A stretch of 64,000 bases of DNA from CAVWDI01 sp963793095 (lineage in GTDB: Bacteria; Chloroflexota; Anaerolineae; Anaerolineales; UBA4823): NCBI GenBank assembly GCA_963793095.1, contig CAWBYY010000004.1, forward strand, positions 334,394-398,393, given 5' to 3'. Positions within the stretch are counted from its first letter, which is position 1. Each line of letters starts with the position of its first letter. This document shows positions 40,278-49,808 of the stretch, piece by piece. The notes under the pieces are model-generated. The model had not been told where the DNA came from. It did not search any database and worked only from the letters and a program-made list of their open reading frames with translations. The position numbers and the translations under genes are program-made.

Positions 40278-40853
40278 TTATTGGAAATATTGCAGCGCAA
40301 TCCGCAAACGAGGCTCCACCTCCTCCGGAGCATCTTTCGGGATGGATTGTATCGCAGTTTGGGCTTCGACAACACTGTACCCAAGGCTGGTTAATGCTTC
40401 CAACACTTCCGCATCTGCTTCAGCTGTCACAGAATCAAAATCAATAATCAGATCGGAAGGAATTTGATCCTGCAGCTGCAGGATAATCTTTTGTGCGGTC
40501 TTCCTGCCAATCCCAGGGACCTGGTCAATTAGTTCTGCCTGGTCCAACAGTATTGCCTGGCGCAGCTCATCAGGAGTCAGAATAGATAAAATATTAAGTG
40601 CTGAACGAGGACCTACTCCATTTACACCCAGCAAAAGTAAAAAGAGCTGCTTCTCTTCTTTTGAATGGAATCCATAAAGAGTAAGCGAATCCTCACGGAC
40701 TATAAGATTTGTATACAAAAAAGTACTTTCACCAACCTGGCAATTATCTGAAAACGGAGCAGGGACATTAACTTCCAATCCAACCCCACCAATATCAATG
40801 ATTATGCTGTTTAAACTTACCTCAAGAATCCTTCCACTAATATTAGCGATCAT
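40278..40853 (-). CDS. ruvA: Holliday junction branch migration protein RuvA
   Basis: 191 residues. Domain I starts ANISGRILEVSLNSIIIDIGGVG; two helix-hairpin-helix motifs (GVNGVGPRSALNILS and VPGIGRKTAQKIILQL) bind junction DNA; domain III (LEALTSLGYSVVEAQTAI) would contact RuvB. ruvC ends 3 nt upstream. ruvB is not in the window. Confidence 0.95.
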   Translation of the reverse strand: MIANISGRILEVSLNSIIIDIGGVGLEVNVPAPFSDNCQVGESTFLYTNLIVREDSLTLYGFHSKEEKQLFLLLLGVNGVGPRSALNILSILTPDELRQAILLDQAELIDQVPGIGRKTAQKIILQLQDQIPSDLIIDFDSVTAEADAEVLEALTSLGYSVVEAQTAIQSIPKDAPEEVEPRLRIALQYFQ

Positions 40854-40856
40854 GAT

Positions 40857-41357
40857 CTATTTAGTTCCATCGATCAGCGTTTTTAACTTTTTGCTGTGAA
40901 TATGGCATATCGCAACAGCCAGCGCATCTGCAGCGTCATCTGGCGAAGGAATATCTACAAGAGACAGCAATGCTTTTACCATATTTTGCATTTGAAACTT
41001 ATCTGCCCGGCCGTAACCCGCTACAGCCTGTTTTATTTCAAGGGGGGAATACTCCTCCATGGGTATTCCTGCCTGAGCCAGAGCAAGCATTGCCACCCCT
41101 CTTCCCTGTCCTACACTGATAGCAGTTTTTACATTCCTTTGAAAAAATAATTTCTCCACCGCTCCGCTTCCGGGCTGGTGGAGATTGATCAATTTTTGGA
41201 GCTGACGGTAAATTACTAACAAACGCTGGTGTGGTGGAAACTTTGGTGAGGTTTCAATCACACCAAATTCGATTGCCTGTAAACTGCCATCCTCGTTTGC
41301 CTGGATAAAACCATATCCTGTCGTAGCAGTACCCGGGTCGATACCTATAACCAACAT
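40857..41357 (-). CDS. ruvC: crossover junction endodeoxyribonuclease RuvC
   Basis: 166 residues with the four acidic catalytic positions: Asp in IGIDPGTATTGYG, Glu in GAVEKLFF, and the two Asp of SPDDAADALAVAICH. It resolves Holliday junctions delivered by RuvAB. Order yebC-ruvC-ruvA is the widespread bacterial arrangement. Confidence 0.95.
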   Translation of the reverse strand: MLVIGIDPGTATTGYGFIQANEDGSLQAIEFGVIETSPKFPPHQRLLVIYRQLQKLINLHQPGSGAVEKLFFQRNVKTAISVGQGRGVAMLALAQAGIPMEEYSPLEIKQAVAGYGRADKFQMQNMVKALLSLVDIPSPDDAADALAVAICHIHSKKLKTLIDGTK

Positions 41358-41394
41358 TCTGGATCAGGCTGTCTCAAGTTTCTCCATTATCTGG

Positions 41395-42121
41395 TCAGTG
41401 AGCCGCAGGTTTGAAAATACGCGTCTGCACATCATCAAGATCCTCAAGGGCTTCAATAACCTTTAGAACTTGCACTGTTTCATCAATTTCCAACTCAGTT
41501 TCATTGTTGGGAATCATACGCAGTTCCGCTTCCTGTGGCTGTATGCTTCGCTTCTTTCAGGCGGTCGCTGATTTCCTTAAATGATTCCACCGCTGCAAAA
41601 ATTTCCACCAGGCTATCTTCAAATGTGACATCATCAGCTCCAGCCTCAACCGCAAATTCAAAAATTTCATCTGGATTGAGGTCATTTAATGGAAAAGCAA
41701 AATAAGAAATCCTGGTAAACTGCCATCCCACTGATCCTGCTTCTGCAAATGTGCCTCCATATCTATTAAGAGTGTGTCGTAGATCAGCTACTGCTCTATT
41801 CCGGTTGTCAGTGACACACTCTATCATTAAAGCAATCCCTGATGGTCCATATCCTTCATAAGTGATTTCTTCGATCTGGGCTCCATCTTTCAATTCACCA
41901 GTTCCGCGTTTTATTGCCCGTTCGATGTTTTCCTTGGGCATATTCTGCGATTTTGCTCGATCAATGGCATACTGCAGCTGAAGATTCATGCCCGGGTCCC
42001 CACCTCCTTCCCGCGCCGCGATTGTGATTTCTTTCGCTAACTTGGTGAAAAGCTGACCGCGCTTGGCATCCGCTGCGCCTTTCTTACGCCGGATGGTTGA
42101 CCAGTGCGAATGTCCAGACAT
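41395..42121 (-). CDS. yebC: YebC/PmpR family protein (one frameshift)
   Basis: Starts GHSHWSTIRRKKGAADAKRG, the family signature, and includes GGDPGMNLQLQYAIDRAK and ECVTDNRNRAVADLR. The frame breaks near 41540; the continuation IQPQEAELRMIPNNETEL and LEDLDDVQTRIFKPAAH ends at a TGA (41395-41397). Together ~240 residues, the usual length. YebC proteins act as transcriptional regulators or translation factors that relieve stalling at proline stretches. Confidence 0.92.
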
Positions 42122-42198
42122 TTTTTTCTCCTGAACCGGTGAATTGAAGTATCAAATCCGGAAAAAATTTGGTATTTCGTCGCTAGAATTATATCAAA

Positions 42199-43284
42199 TC
42201 AGGCGTCTTTTCCATTTATGAAGGACTTTGTCATTTCCCGGGCAATTTCGTCTTTATATTGTCTGGGTGGTGACTTCATAAAATATGCGGCAGGGCCAAA
42301 TAACGGGCCGGAGATGCCGCGATCCAGGCCAATTTTTGCGCATCTAACAGCATCTATAATCACACCGGCTGAATTGGGCGAATCCCAGACTTCCAATTTT
42401 GCTTCAAGGTTTAGAGGGACATCCCCAAATGTGGTCCCTTCCATCCTGATGTAGCACCATTTTCTGTCACTCAACCAGGGTACATAGTCACTCGGTCCAA
42501 CATGAACATCATTTTTGTCCAATTGGTACGGCAGCATACTGGTAACCGCTTGCGTCTTGGAAATCTTTTTGGATTCCAGGCGTTCCCTGTCGAGCATATT
42601 AATAAAATCTGTATTGCCCCCGAAGTTCAATTGATATGTACGGTCCAGTTTCACACCCCTGTCTACAAAAAGGCTGGCGAGTACACGATGTAAAATCGTT
42701 GCCCCAACCTGGCTCTTTATATCATCCCCGATAATTGGAAGGTTGCGCTCTTTGAATTTGCCGATCCAGTAATCCTGGTTTGCGATGAAAACTGGGATGC
42801 CGTTTACAAAGGCGCACCCAGCATCCAGAACCTGCTCAACATACCATTTTGTCGCCATCTCAGAACCGACTGGCAGGTAATTAACCACAACATCTGTTTT
42901 GGTTTCCTGCAAAATACCAACAATATCATCTGTAGGTCCGGGTGCTTTTTCCACCATATCCTTAATGTACTTTCCCAGTCCATCGTGGGTCATACCCCTC
43001 GCGACAGGCACATTGAGCTTTGGGACTTTTTGGAACTGGTATGTATTGTTGGGGTAGGCATAAATCGCTTCTCCCAAATCCTTACCGACTTTGGTTTTTA
43101 CAACATCGAAAGCGGCTGAAAATTCAATATCACGGATATGATAGCCTCCCAGGTTGACATGCATAATACCGGGAATCTGATCGTTCTCCTCAGCATCCTG
43201 ATAGTAATGTACACCCTGTACCAGCGATGAGGCGCAGTTGCCAACACCGATAATCGCAACCCGCACTTTTTTATTTTCACTCAT
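42199..43284 (-). CDS. ino1: myo-inositol-1-phosphate synthase
   Basis: 361 residues from ATG 43284, chosen over a start at 43329 because AGGAGAATAAT precedes it. VRVAIIGVGNCASSLVQG binds NAD, and the segments NYLPVGSE, DDIKSQVGATILHR and NFGGNTDFINM hold active-site residues. It isomerises glucose-6-phosphate to inositol-1-phosphate. The sequence is of the actinobacterial/archaeal Ino1 type. The product could feed phosphatidylinositol-type lipids or inositol solutes. Confidence 0.92.
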   Translation of the reverse strand: MSENKKVRVAIIGVGNCASSLVQGVHYYQDAEENDQIPGIMHVNLGGYHIRDIEFSAAFDVVKTKVGKDLGEAIYAYPNNTYQFQKVPKLNVPVARGMTHDGLGKYIKDMVEKAPGPTDDIVGILQETKTDVVVNYLPVGSEMATKWYVEQVLDAGCAFVNGIPVFIANQDYWIGKFKERNLPIIGDDIKSQVGATILHRVLASLFVDRGVKLDRTYQLNFGGNTDFINMLDRERLESKKISKTQAVTSMLPYQLDKNDVHVGPSDYVPWLSDRKWCYIRMEGTTFGDVPLNLEAKLEVWDSPNSAGVIIDAVRCAKIGLDRGISGPLFGPAAYFMKSPPRQYKDEIAREMTKSFINGKDA

Positions 43285-43363
43285 ATTATTCTCCTGTTCC
43301 TTCGACGCAATATAATTTGCGGTCGTCATTATAACTTGTTAATACACTAACAATAAGAAATTT

Positions 43364-43741
43364 TTACTCTTTCAAAGCCGTTCTTGTTATTTTCATAACG
43401 ATTCCTGATGAAGTGGGATCAATGCAGCGCACATATTCTGTAGTGACACCTTCCGGGTTGATCTCTTTTTCATAAGGGGTGTCTTTGTATCTCCATGTCA
43501 AAGTGCCGCCGTGCTCAAGCGCCCTGATAACCCCTGTCAGGCTGTCCAGAAGCCAGGGGCAGATTTCACCAAGGTCTTCAGGGTAGCGGAATTTATCACC
43601 AACTTTGTAGCTCCGTCCGCCATCGCCACCATACATCCAGGCGCAAATACCTTCTTTTACATAATCCGGGTCCGGAGAGTCAGGATTGAGATCTCCCCCT
43701 TCTCCCTCGTATATTTCAAGCTCAATTTCATATTCGATCAT
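43364..43741 (-). CDS. TIGR04076 family protein
   Basis: 125 residues, no signal or membrane helix. Contains KEGICAWMYGGDGGRSYKVGDKFRYPED, then ICPWLLDSLTGVIRALEHGG, the Cys-Pro and Gly-Gly pattern of the TIGR04076 small-protein family. Function unknown. It precedes ino1 by 79 nt. Confidence 0.6.
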   Translation of the reverse strand: MIEYEIELEIYEGEGGDLNPDSPDPDYVKEGICAWMYGGDGGRSYKVGDKFRYPEDLGEICPWLLDSLTGVIRALEHGGTLTWRYKDTPYEKEINPEGVTTEYVRCIDPTSSGIVMKITRTALKE

Positions 43742-43808
43742 CTTATTCTCTAATCCTTGAATGTGAAAATTTAATCAGATCATTCCATAAATAAAAAATA
43801 TAAATTAT

Positions 43809-43837
43809 TTGACATAATCAGTAAATAAAACTACAAT
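43809..43837 (+). promoter_or_regulatory. sigma-70 promoter of tRNA-Pro
   Basis: TTGACA (43809-43814), 17-nt spacer, TACAAT (43832-43837); the tRNA begins 56 nt after the -10. Confidence 0.8.
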
Positions 43838-43892
43838 CTCGCCTGTCAGGATTCTGCTGGATTATAATCCTTTCCGACAATAAATGTTTTTT

Positions 43893-43967
43893 CGGGGCGT
43901 GGCTCAGCCCGGTTAGAGCGCACGGTTCGGGTCCGTGAGGTCGGCGGTTCGAATCCGCCCGCCCCGA
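43893..43967 (+). tRNA. tRNA-Pro (CGG)
   Basis: Acceptor CGGGGCG/CGCCCCG beginning with C as is usual for tRNA-Pro; D-arm GCTC/GAGC; anticodon stem CACGG/CCGTG with loop TTCGGGT (anticodon CGG); T-arm GGCGG/CCGCC around TTCGAAT. Discriminator A at 43967. CCA not encoded. A T-run follows within 10 nt. Confidence 0.95.
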
Positions 43968-44148
43968 CTTAACTTATTTTTTTCCGTCCAAACAGCTCTC
44001 CATCCTTATTCCTTATTGACTTTTGTCTTTTCTTTTCTGATCTCGCTTAATTTTCCCCTTTTAATCCTGCCTGTATTTCAAGGTAAGCATCCCTTTGAAC
44101 CTCAAACAGGTAAATTTGGCTGGTAAACAACTTGCACCACGACCGATA

Positions 44149-45588
44149 ATGACTGTGAAAATCTATCCACTCTGGTTCATCCTGACAATTTTTCTCGTAG
44201 CAGCATCACCTCAACCAAACCTGACTCCAGAAAGTGAGGCCAATCCAATCCCTCCTGGTTTTTATTTAATTGACGCTTCTATTGGGTGGGAAATGTATCG
44301 AAAAGATTATCAGGAAGGAAATCCGGATTTCGTGCAGTTAATTCGATTGGATGAAGGCGCTGGTATTGAGCTAATTACAGGTGATATTGCCAAAACCGGT
44401 ACAGACCGCGGCGGTTATGGCGGGGACAACCCACAATTTTTCAGCAGGTCACTATCTGAATACTGGTGGGATATCTCCAGCAATAATTCAAACGCCCTGT
44501 GTGTCTTAAATGGCAGTTTCTTTTACCTGCCGGAGCACCCCACAAGGCTGGCTTTTCCATTGAAAGTAGGCGGCCATATTACGACAGATGGTTTTGGTCT
44601 TGACACCTACCCGTGGCAGAAATTAATGCTTGAATTGTGGGATGATAAAGCTGATATCCGCCGCCTTACACGCTGGAACCTGCATACCTCAGATGCGCCG
44701 GATATTATTGCAGGATTAGCTGAAGATGCGAATAAGAAAGCAAAAAATTACACTGGACGGACATTTATTGGTGTAGACGACCGCGATGGCGATAAGGAAA
44801 ATGAAACCTTGTTGATTTTCAACACACTGACCGCCCGCCAGGAAGATGCCGCAAATACCTTATACGGTTTTGGCGCTGATGAAGTAATGATGCTGGATGG
44901 AGGAGGGTCCACTCAGCTTCTGTGCAAAGGGGACAAAATGGTTGAATCCGAGCGGCTAATTCCTCAAGTACTTGCAGTTACCCGAGGAGATGGACCCTTA
45001 TATTCGGGCAGCATATTGAATTCACCAGATCATCCCATTCTTGTAGAAGGCGAAAAGTTAGGAATTGAATTAACCCTCGAAAACAATGGGGCGGAAAGCT
45101 GGAGACCTGATAACGGATACATCCTTGTAGATAACGGGCTAGGGAATTTAACCCAGAAAATTCCTTTTGATAGGATTATTTTGCCGGGAGGTAAACTGGA
45201 TATCACCTGGAAAATTGATCCCGCTAATTATCACGGAAACATTAATTCTAATTTTTACATCATCCAGGGTTCTCAAAAATCCCATCTGGAACCTGGAGAT
45301 ATCCCGGTCATTCTCCTGCCGAAGAAATCCGGGGACAAGGTAAATCAGATAAAATCTGAGTTGAAAATATTTACTGCAGGAAATCCAACAAACGTTTCAG
45401 ATAATTACGCTATCCAATCCGCCGGCTATGATGTACCACCAATCCGTTCATTATCTGGTGAAGCAGTAGCTGTTGAAAAAAACATTAATAAAAATGGACC
45501 TTCCCTCCTGGTTGTCCTTATTCCATTTTCAATTATCATCATTTCTGGGGTGATTATGGCTGGAATTAAACGGCGTAATTATAAGTAA
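44149..45588 (+). CDS. secreted NAGPA/DUF2233-type phosphodiester glycosidase, membrane-anchored
   Basis: 479 residues from ATG 44149 (signal peptide IYPLWFILTIFLVAASPQ). The NAGPA domain at ~70-290 includes LNGSFFYLP, DDRDGDKENETLLIFNT and DEVMMLDGGGSTQLL, the family's signature. A second beta-sandwich (~300-400) follows, then a C-terminal helix (LLVVLIPFSIIIISGVIMAG) and basic tail, anchoring it outside the cell. NAGPA proteins cleave sugar phosphodiesters; the substrate here is unknown. Confidence 0.8.
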   Translation: MTVKIYPLWFILTIFLVAASPQPNLTPESEANPIPPGFYLIDASIGWEMYRKDYQEGNPDFVQLIRLDEGAGIELITGDIAKTGTDRGGYGGDNPQFFSRSLSEYWWDISSNNSNALCVLNGSFFYLPEHPTRLAFPLKVGGHITTDGFGLDTYPWQKLMLELWDDKADIRRLTRWNLHTSDAPDIIAGLAEDANKKAKNYTGRTFIGVDDRDGDKENETLLIFNTLTARQEDAANTLYGFGADEVMMLDGGGSTQLLCKGDKMVESERLIPQVLAVTRGDGPLYSGSILNSPDHPILVEGEKLGIELTLENNGAESWRPDNGYILVDNGLGNLTQKIPFDRIILPGGKLDITWKIDPANYHGNINSNFYIIQGSQKSHLEPGDIPVILLPKKSGDKVNQIKSELKIFTAGNPTNVSDNYAIQSAGYDVPPIRSLSGEAVAVEKNINKNGPSLLVVLIPFSIIIISGVIMAGIKRRNYK

Positions 45589-45720
45589 TAGCATTGTTGG
45601 AAATTTTTTCTAAACTGAATAAAATAAACTGATGTAAATTAGCGATTAGAATTAAGTCCCTTGCTGTCCATCCAATAATTGATTGGACCCGGGGAATTTA
45701 AATCGAAACGAAATAATTTA

Positions 45721-46869
45721 ATGATGAAGAGAGTGTTATCCATAATTGGTACCCGCCCCGAAGCAGTAAAAATGGCTCCGGTAATTAAGGCGTTACAATT
45801 AAAACCGGAAATTGAACCTGTCATTTGTGTCACTGCCCAGCACCGTCAGATTCTGGACCAGGTATTAAATGTGTTCAACATTAAACCTGATTACGATCTG
45901 AATTTGATGCTGCCGAACCAAACCATAACAGAAATATCTTCAGCGATATTCACCCGCCTTGATCCGCTTATAAAGAGAGTTCAACCTAATTGGATACTGG
46001 TACAGGGTGATACAACAACTGTAATGGTTTCAGCAATTCTTGCATTTTACAACCGCGTTCTTCTTGGTCATGTTGAAGCAGGTCTGCGAACATACAATAA
46101 ATATCAGCCATTTCCAGAGGAAATCAACCGAACGATAACAAGCACAATCGCTGATCTGCATTTCGCCCCTACTCAAACTTCAAAAAACAACCTGCTCAAG
46201 GAAGGAATACCCGACAGCCGCATATTGATTACCGGAAACCCTGTTATTGATGCGATCCAGTCAATTGCAGAACTGCCTTCCACAAAGGAAGTCTCTAATA
46301 TTGAAAGAAAAATGGGGATTTCATTACACGATAAAATACCTGGAAAAAGGCCTTACCTGATCCTGGTCACCGCCCACAGGCGTGAAAATTTTGGCCGTCC
46401 GCTCGAGAATATATGTGAAGCTATACGCATATTGTCGAAAAATTATGGTCAGGATATTTATTTTCTCTTCCCTGTCCACCCGAATCCAAATGTCACCGAA
46501 ACCGTGTACCCCCTGTTGAAAGATCTGGAGAATGTTTGCCTGGTGCCTCCGCTTGATTATTTAACCTTTGTCCACATGCTTAAACATTCCTACTTAGTCC
46601 TCACCGATTCAGGGGGGTTACAGGAAGAAGCGCCTGGTTTCGGCGTCCCGGTGCTTGTATTACGAAATCTCACTGAACGTCCTGAAGGAATTGAGGCTGG
46701 AACGGTCAGGCTGGTTGGAACGGAAACTGAAATTATAGTCGAACAGGCATTTGAACTGCTCAATAACCCCCAAGCCCATGCTGCAATGGCAAATGCGGTA
46801 AACCCTTTCGGCGATGGAAAGGCAGCCGGTCGCATCGTCCAGGGGATTATCGACTTTGAATCTAATTAA
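45721..46869 (+). CDS. wecB: UDP-N-acetylglucosamine 2-epimerase (non-hydrolysing)
   Basis: ~382 residues from ATG 45721. GTRPEAVKMAPV opens the GT-B fold; HVEAGLRTYNKYQPFPEEINR and LTDSGGLQEEAPGFGVPVLVLR hold the substrate and UDP contacts. Converts UDP-GlcNAc to UDP-ManNAc for surface polysaccharide or wall teichoic-type linkage units. Followed 12 nt later by a sulfotransferase-like gene, then two nucleotide-sugar epimerases. Confidence 0.93.
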   Translation: MMKRVLSIIGTRPEAVKMAPVIKALQLKPEIEPVICVTAQHRQILDQVLNVFNIKPDYDLNLMLPNQTITEISSAIFTRLDPLIKRVQPNWILVQGDTTTVMVSAILAFYNRVLLGHVEAGLRTYNKYQPFPEEINRTITSTIADLHFAPTQTSKNNLLKEGIPDSRILITGNPVIDAIQSIAELPSTKEVSNIERKMGISLHDKIPGKRPYLILVTAHRRENFGRPLENICEAIRILSKNYGQDIYFLFPVHPNPNVTETVYPLLKDLENVCLVPPLDYLTFVHMLKHSYLVLTDSGGLQEEAPGFGVPVLVLRNLTERPEGIEAGTVRLVGTETEIIVEQAFELLNNPQAHAAMANAVNPFGDGKAAGRIVQGIIDFESN

Positions 46870-46881
46870 TATTGGAGTGGA

Positions 46882-47517
46882 ATGTTGAAAAACTTATCTG
46901 GAGACATTGAAATTGAAGGAATAAATGGGGGCAGGTACATAACAATCGTTTCTGGTCTGCCGCGTTCCGGGACTTCTATGATGATGCGAATGCTTGAGGC
47001 TGGTGGGATGGACATTCTCACAGATCATATCAGGGTGGCAAACTATGACAACCCGCTCGGTTATTATGAGTTTGAAAAAGTAAGGAAATTAAAAAATGGG
47101 GAAACCGAATGGCTGCAAGAAGCAAACGGAAAAGCAGTAAAGGTGATATCTGCGTTGCTTGAATATCTGCCGGAGATTTATCACTACCGGATTATTTTTA
47201 TGCGCAGAAATATAAATGAAATTTTAGCTTCCCAAAAGAAAATGCTGATCAACCGGGGTGAACCTGTAAACTCAATTGATGATGTTGAAATGGCCCAAAT
47301 TTTTCAGAAACATCTCAACCAGGTAAATAACTGGTTGATCCAGCATCATAATATAAAAGTGGAAAACATAAATTACAACGAATTGCTTCAAAACCCATCT
47401 TCAAATCTATTAAAAGTCAATAAATTTCTTGACAAATATCTCGATATTGAATCGATGCTTGCAATTCCTGATCCAAACTTATACCGGCAGAGAGAAAATC
47501 GACCCGGCACGACATAG
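46882..47517 (+). CDS. sulfotransferase-family P-loop protein
   Basis: 211 residues. The PAPS-binding P-loop ISGLPRSGTSMMMRM-like segment (ITIVSGLPRSGTSMM) is at ~25, and the 3'-phosphate-binding FMRRNINEILASQKKML at ~110. Probably transfers sulfate from PAPS to a carbohydrate or lipid. Its place in a nucleotide-sugar cluster suggests a surface glycan. Shorter than many sulfotransferases. Confidence 0.72.
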   Translation: MLKNLSGDIEIEGINGGRYITIVSGLPRSGTSMMMRMLEAGGMDILTDHIRVANYDNPLGYYEFEKVRKLKNGETEWLQEANGKAVKVISALLEYLPEIYHYRIIFMRRNINEILASQKKMLINRGEPVNSIDDVEMAQIFQKHLNQVNNWLIQHHNIKVENINYNELLQNPSSNLLKVNKFLDKYLDIESMLAIPDPNLYRQRENRPGTT

Positions 47518-47596
47518 ACATAATATAATTCTCTGTCATCTTTATAAGGCAGGTTTATTTAAATAACTGAACTGCATAAGGTGAGCCTAAAGAAAA

Positions 47597-48583
47597 ATGA
47601 ATGTTCTCATAACTGGCGGTGCGGGTTTTATTGGCAGCCATCTGGCTGAACTTCTGTTATCAAACGGATACTGGGTGACTGCTATGGATGACTTATCCAC
47701 AGGCAGTCTTGAGAATGTTCTCCATCTGATCCAAAATCCTCAATTTCAATTTGTACGCGAGACAATTCTAAACACCCAGGTGCTTGACCGGCTCTCTAGC
47801 CAGGCTGAAATTATCATCCATCTGGCTGCCGCTGTTGGAGTTAAGTTGATTATAGAAAATCCTGTCCATACTATCAGCACCAATATTATGGGAACAGAAG
47901 CTGTTTTATCGACTGCAAATCGCTACGGCTGTAAAGTGATGATCGCTTCATCATCCGAGGTCTATGGAAAAGGAACAGGAATTCCCTTCCGTGAGGATGA
48001 TGATTGCCTCTTAGGACCGACCACCCATAACCGCTGGGCATATGCCACCTCAAAAGTTGTTGATGAATTTCTAGGACTGGCCTACTTCCAGCAGTACAAT
48101 TTGCCGGTAATTATCATGCGCTTTTTTAACACCGTTGGGCCTCGCCAGACCGGAAGATATGGAATGGTAGTCCCCCGATTTATCCGCCAGGCCCTTCGCA
48201 ACGAACCGGTTACGGTTTATGGCGACGGTACTCAATCAAGGTGTTTTGCAGATGTTACTGATATTACGATCGCAGTTAAACGCTTGATGGAGAGACCTGA
48301 AGCTGTAGGGCAGGTATTTAATATTGGCAGCACCGAAGAAATTACCATTAAAGATTTAGCTAGCCGGGTAATTCAATTGACGGGTTCGAACTCAAAAATT
48401 AAATATGTCCCATACGATCAGGCTTATTCGCCGGGATTTGAAGATATGAAGCGAAGAGTGCCTTCAATTGATAAAATTTCTTCAGTGATTGAATTTTTTC
48501 CGAACAGAACTCTAGATGAAATTCTTGCTCGGGTGATTAACTTTGAAAAAGATCAATTATCCAGAAGTGGAGAGCTATCATGA
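47597..48583 (+). CDS. NAD-dependent nucleotide-sugar epimerase/dehydratase
   Basis: 328-residue extended SDR. VLITGGAGFIGSHLAE binds NAD; catalytic Tyr and Lys are in WAYATSKVVDE (YxxxK); VVPRFIRQAL and the C-terminal substrate-binding part are family-typical. Likely acts on UDP- or dTDP-hexose or GDP-mannose; I cannot narrow it. Overlaps the next epimerase by 4 nt. Confidence 0.82.
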   Translation: MNVLITGGAGFIGSHLAELLLSNGYWVTAMDDLSTGSLENVLHLIQNPQFQFVRETILNTQVLDRLSSQAEIIIHLAAAVGVKLIIENPVHTISTNIMGTEAVLSTANRYGCKVMIASSSEVYGKGTGIPFREDDDCLLGPTTHNRWAYATSKVVDEFLGLAYFQQYNLPVIIMRFFNTVGPRQTGRYGMVVPRFIRQALRNEPVTVYGDGTQSRCFADVTDITIAVKRLMERPEAVGQVFNIGSTEEITIKDLASRVIQLTGSNSKIKYVPYDQAYSPGFEDMKRRVPSIDKISSVIEFFPNRTLDEILARVINFEKDQLSRSGELS

Positions 48584-49503
48584 AAATAATGGTTACTGGT
48601 GGGGCTGGTTTCATTGGCTCACATGTTGTTGATATGTATTTAGAAAATGGTCACGAGGTTGTGGTTATTGATAATTTATCTACTGGCAAAATCCAGAATA
48701 TCAATCCGGGCGCAGTCTTTTACCAGCACGATATTCGAAATAAAAGCCTGAAGGACATTTTCGAAAAGGAAAAACCGGATATTGTCAATCACCACGCAGC
48801 TCAAATTGATCTTCGTTATTCAACCGAGAATCCTGGAGTTGATGCTGAAATTAATATTCTGGGTTCAATAAAATTACTGGAATTGTCCCTTCAATTTGGC
48901 GTTCGGAAATTTATTTTTATATCGAGTGGTGGTGCGATATATGGCGAACCTGAATATTTACCCTGCGACGAATCACATCCTGTAAAACCTTTGTCGCCTT
49001 ATGGTGCAGGAAAATATGCATTTGAACTCTACTTATACCTGAATAAAGTAAACTTTGGCCTGGATTATACAATTCTTCGTTATGCAAATGTTTATGGTCC
49101 CCGCCAGGATCCATACGGCGAGGCTGGGGTTGTTGCAATCTTCTGCGGTCAAATGAGAGAAAACACTCCGGTGACAATCAATGGCTCTGGTGAACAGGTC
49201 CGGGATTTTGTTTATGTTACTGACTGTGCTGCAGCAAACCTGATCGCGCTTGAGCATGGAAGCGGCGCGGCTTACAATTTGGGTTCTGGTGCAGGCACAT
49301 CCATAAATCAAATATTTTATACACTCAAACATATTAACCAGTATCATCTGGAACCTGTTTTTGGACCCGAGAAGAAAGGTGAGACGTTTAAAATATATCT
49401 CGATATACAGAAAGCTTCGAGAGAGCTAAAATGGGTTCCGGATATTGATCTGGAAGAGGGATTACAAAAAACTGCACAATTCTTCAATAAACCTGCCGTT
49501 TGA
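48580..49503 (+). CDS. UDP-glucose 4-epimerase-like protein
   Basis: 307-residue extended SDR with MVTGGAGFIGSHVVDMY, the SSGGAIYGEP serine region and catalytic SPYGAGKYAFE (YxxxK). NVYGPRQDPYGEAGVVAIF is typical of GalE-type enzymes. Close homologue in fold to the coupled upstream gene but diverged, so likely a different step of the same sugar pathway. Confidence 0.85.
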   Translation: MKIMVTGGAGFIGSHVVDMYLENGHEVVVIDNLSTGKIQNINPGAVFYQHDIRNKSLKDIFEKEKPDIVNHHAAQIDLRYSTENPGVDAEINILGSIKLLELSLQFGVRKFIFISSGGAIYGEPEYLPCDESHPVKPLSPYGAGKYAFELYLYLNKVNFGLDYTILRYANVYGPRQDPYGEAGVVAIFCGQMRENTPVTINGSGEQVRDFVYVTDCAAANLIALEHGSGAAYNLGSGAGTSINQIFYTLKHINQYHLEPVFGPEKKGETFKIYLDIQKASRELKWVPDIDLEEGLQKTAQFFNKPAV

Positions 49504-49713
49504 ATAAGACATCAATATTGATCAGGGCTGCTCCCCCATCATAAGGACATTTTTAATCACATAAACCCGCTTGCTTGGGATAACGGAGCATATCGAGGAG
49601 AAGTCAGTCCCCTGGTTTTTCTTAAGCAGGAGACCATCCGGTAGATCAGAAGTTAACTGTACAGCACCAAAGTTGACTTAGAATTTTAGCCATCACTCTC
49701 AACTTACCCTACG

Positions 49714-49742
49714 TTGACTTGTGATATATTTTCCCGTAATAT
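49714..49742 (+). promoter_or_regulatory. promoter upstream of gyrA-like gene
   Basis: TTGACT (49714-49719), 17-nt spacer, TAATAT (49737-49742), 67 nt before the start codon. The GTTGACTT octamer also occurs at 49672-49679. No gene is seen in the remaining 49504-49808. Confidence 0.7.
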
Positions 49743-49808
49743 ATATCGCACAAACATTCTATAAAACTGGTCGTTTATCTGAGATAACCTGGATAATTGG
49801 AGTTATTT

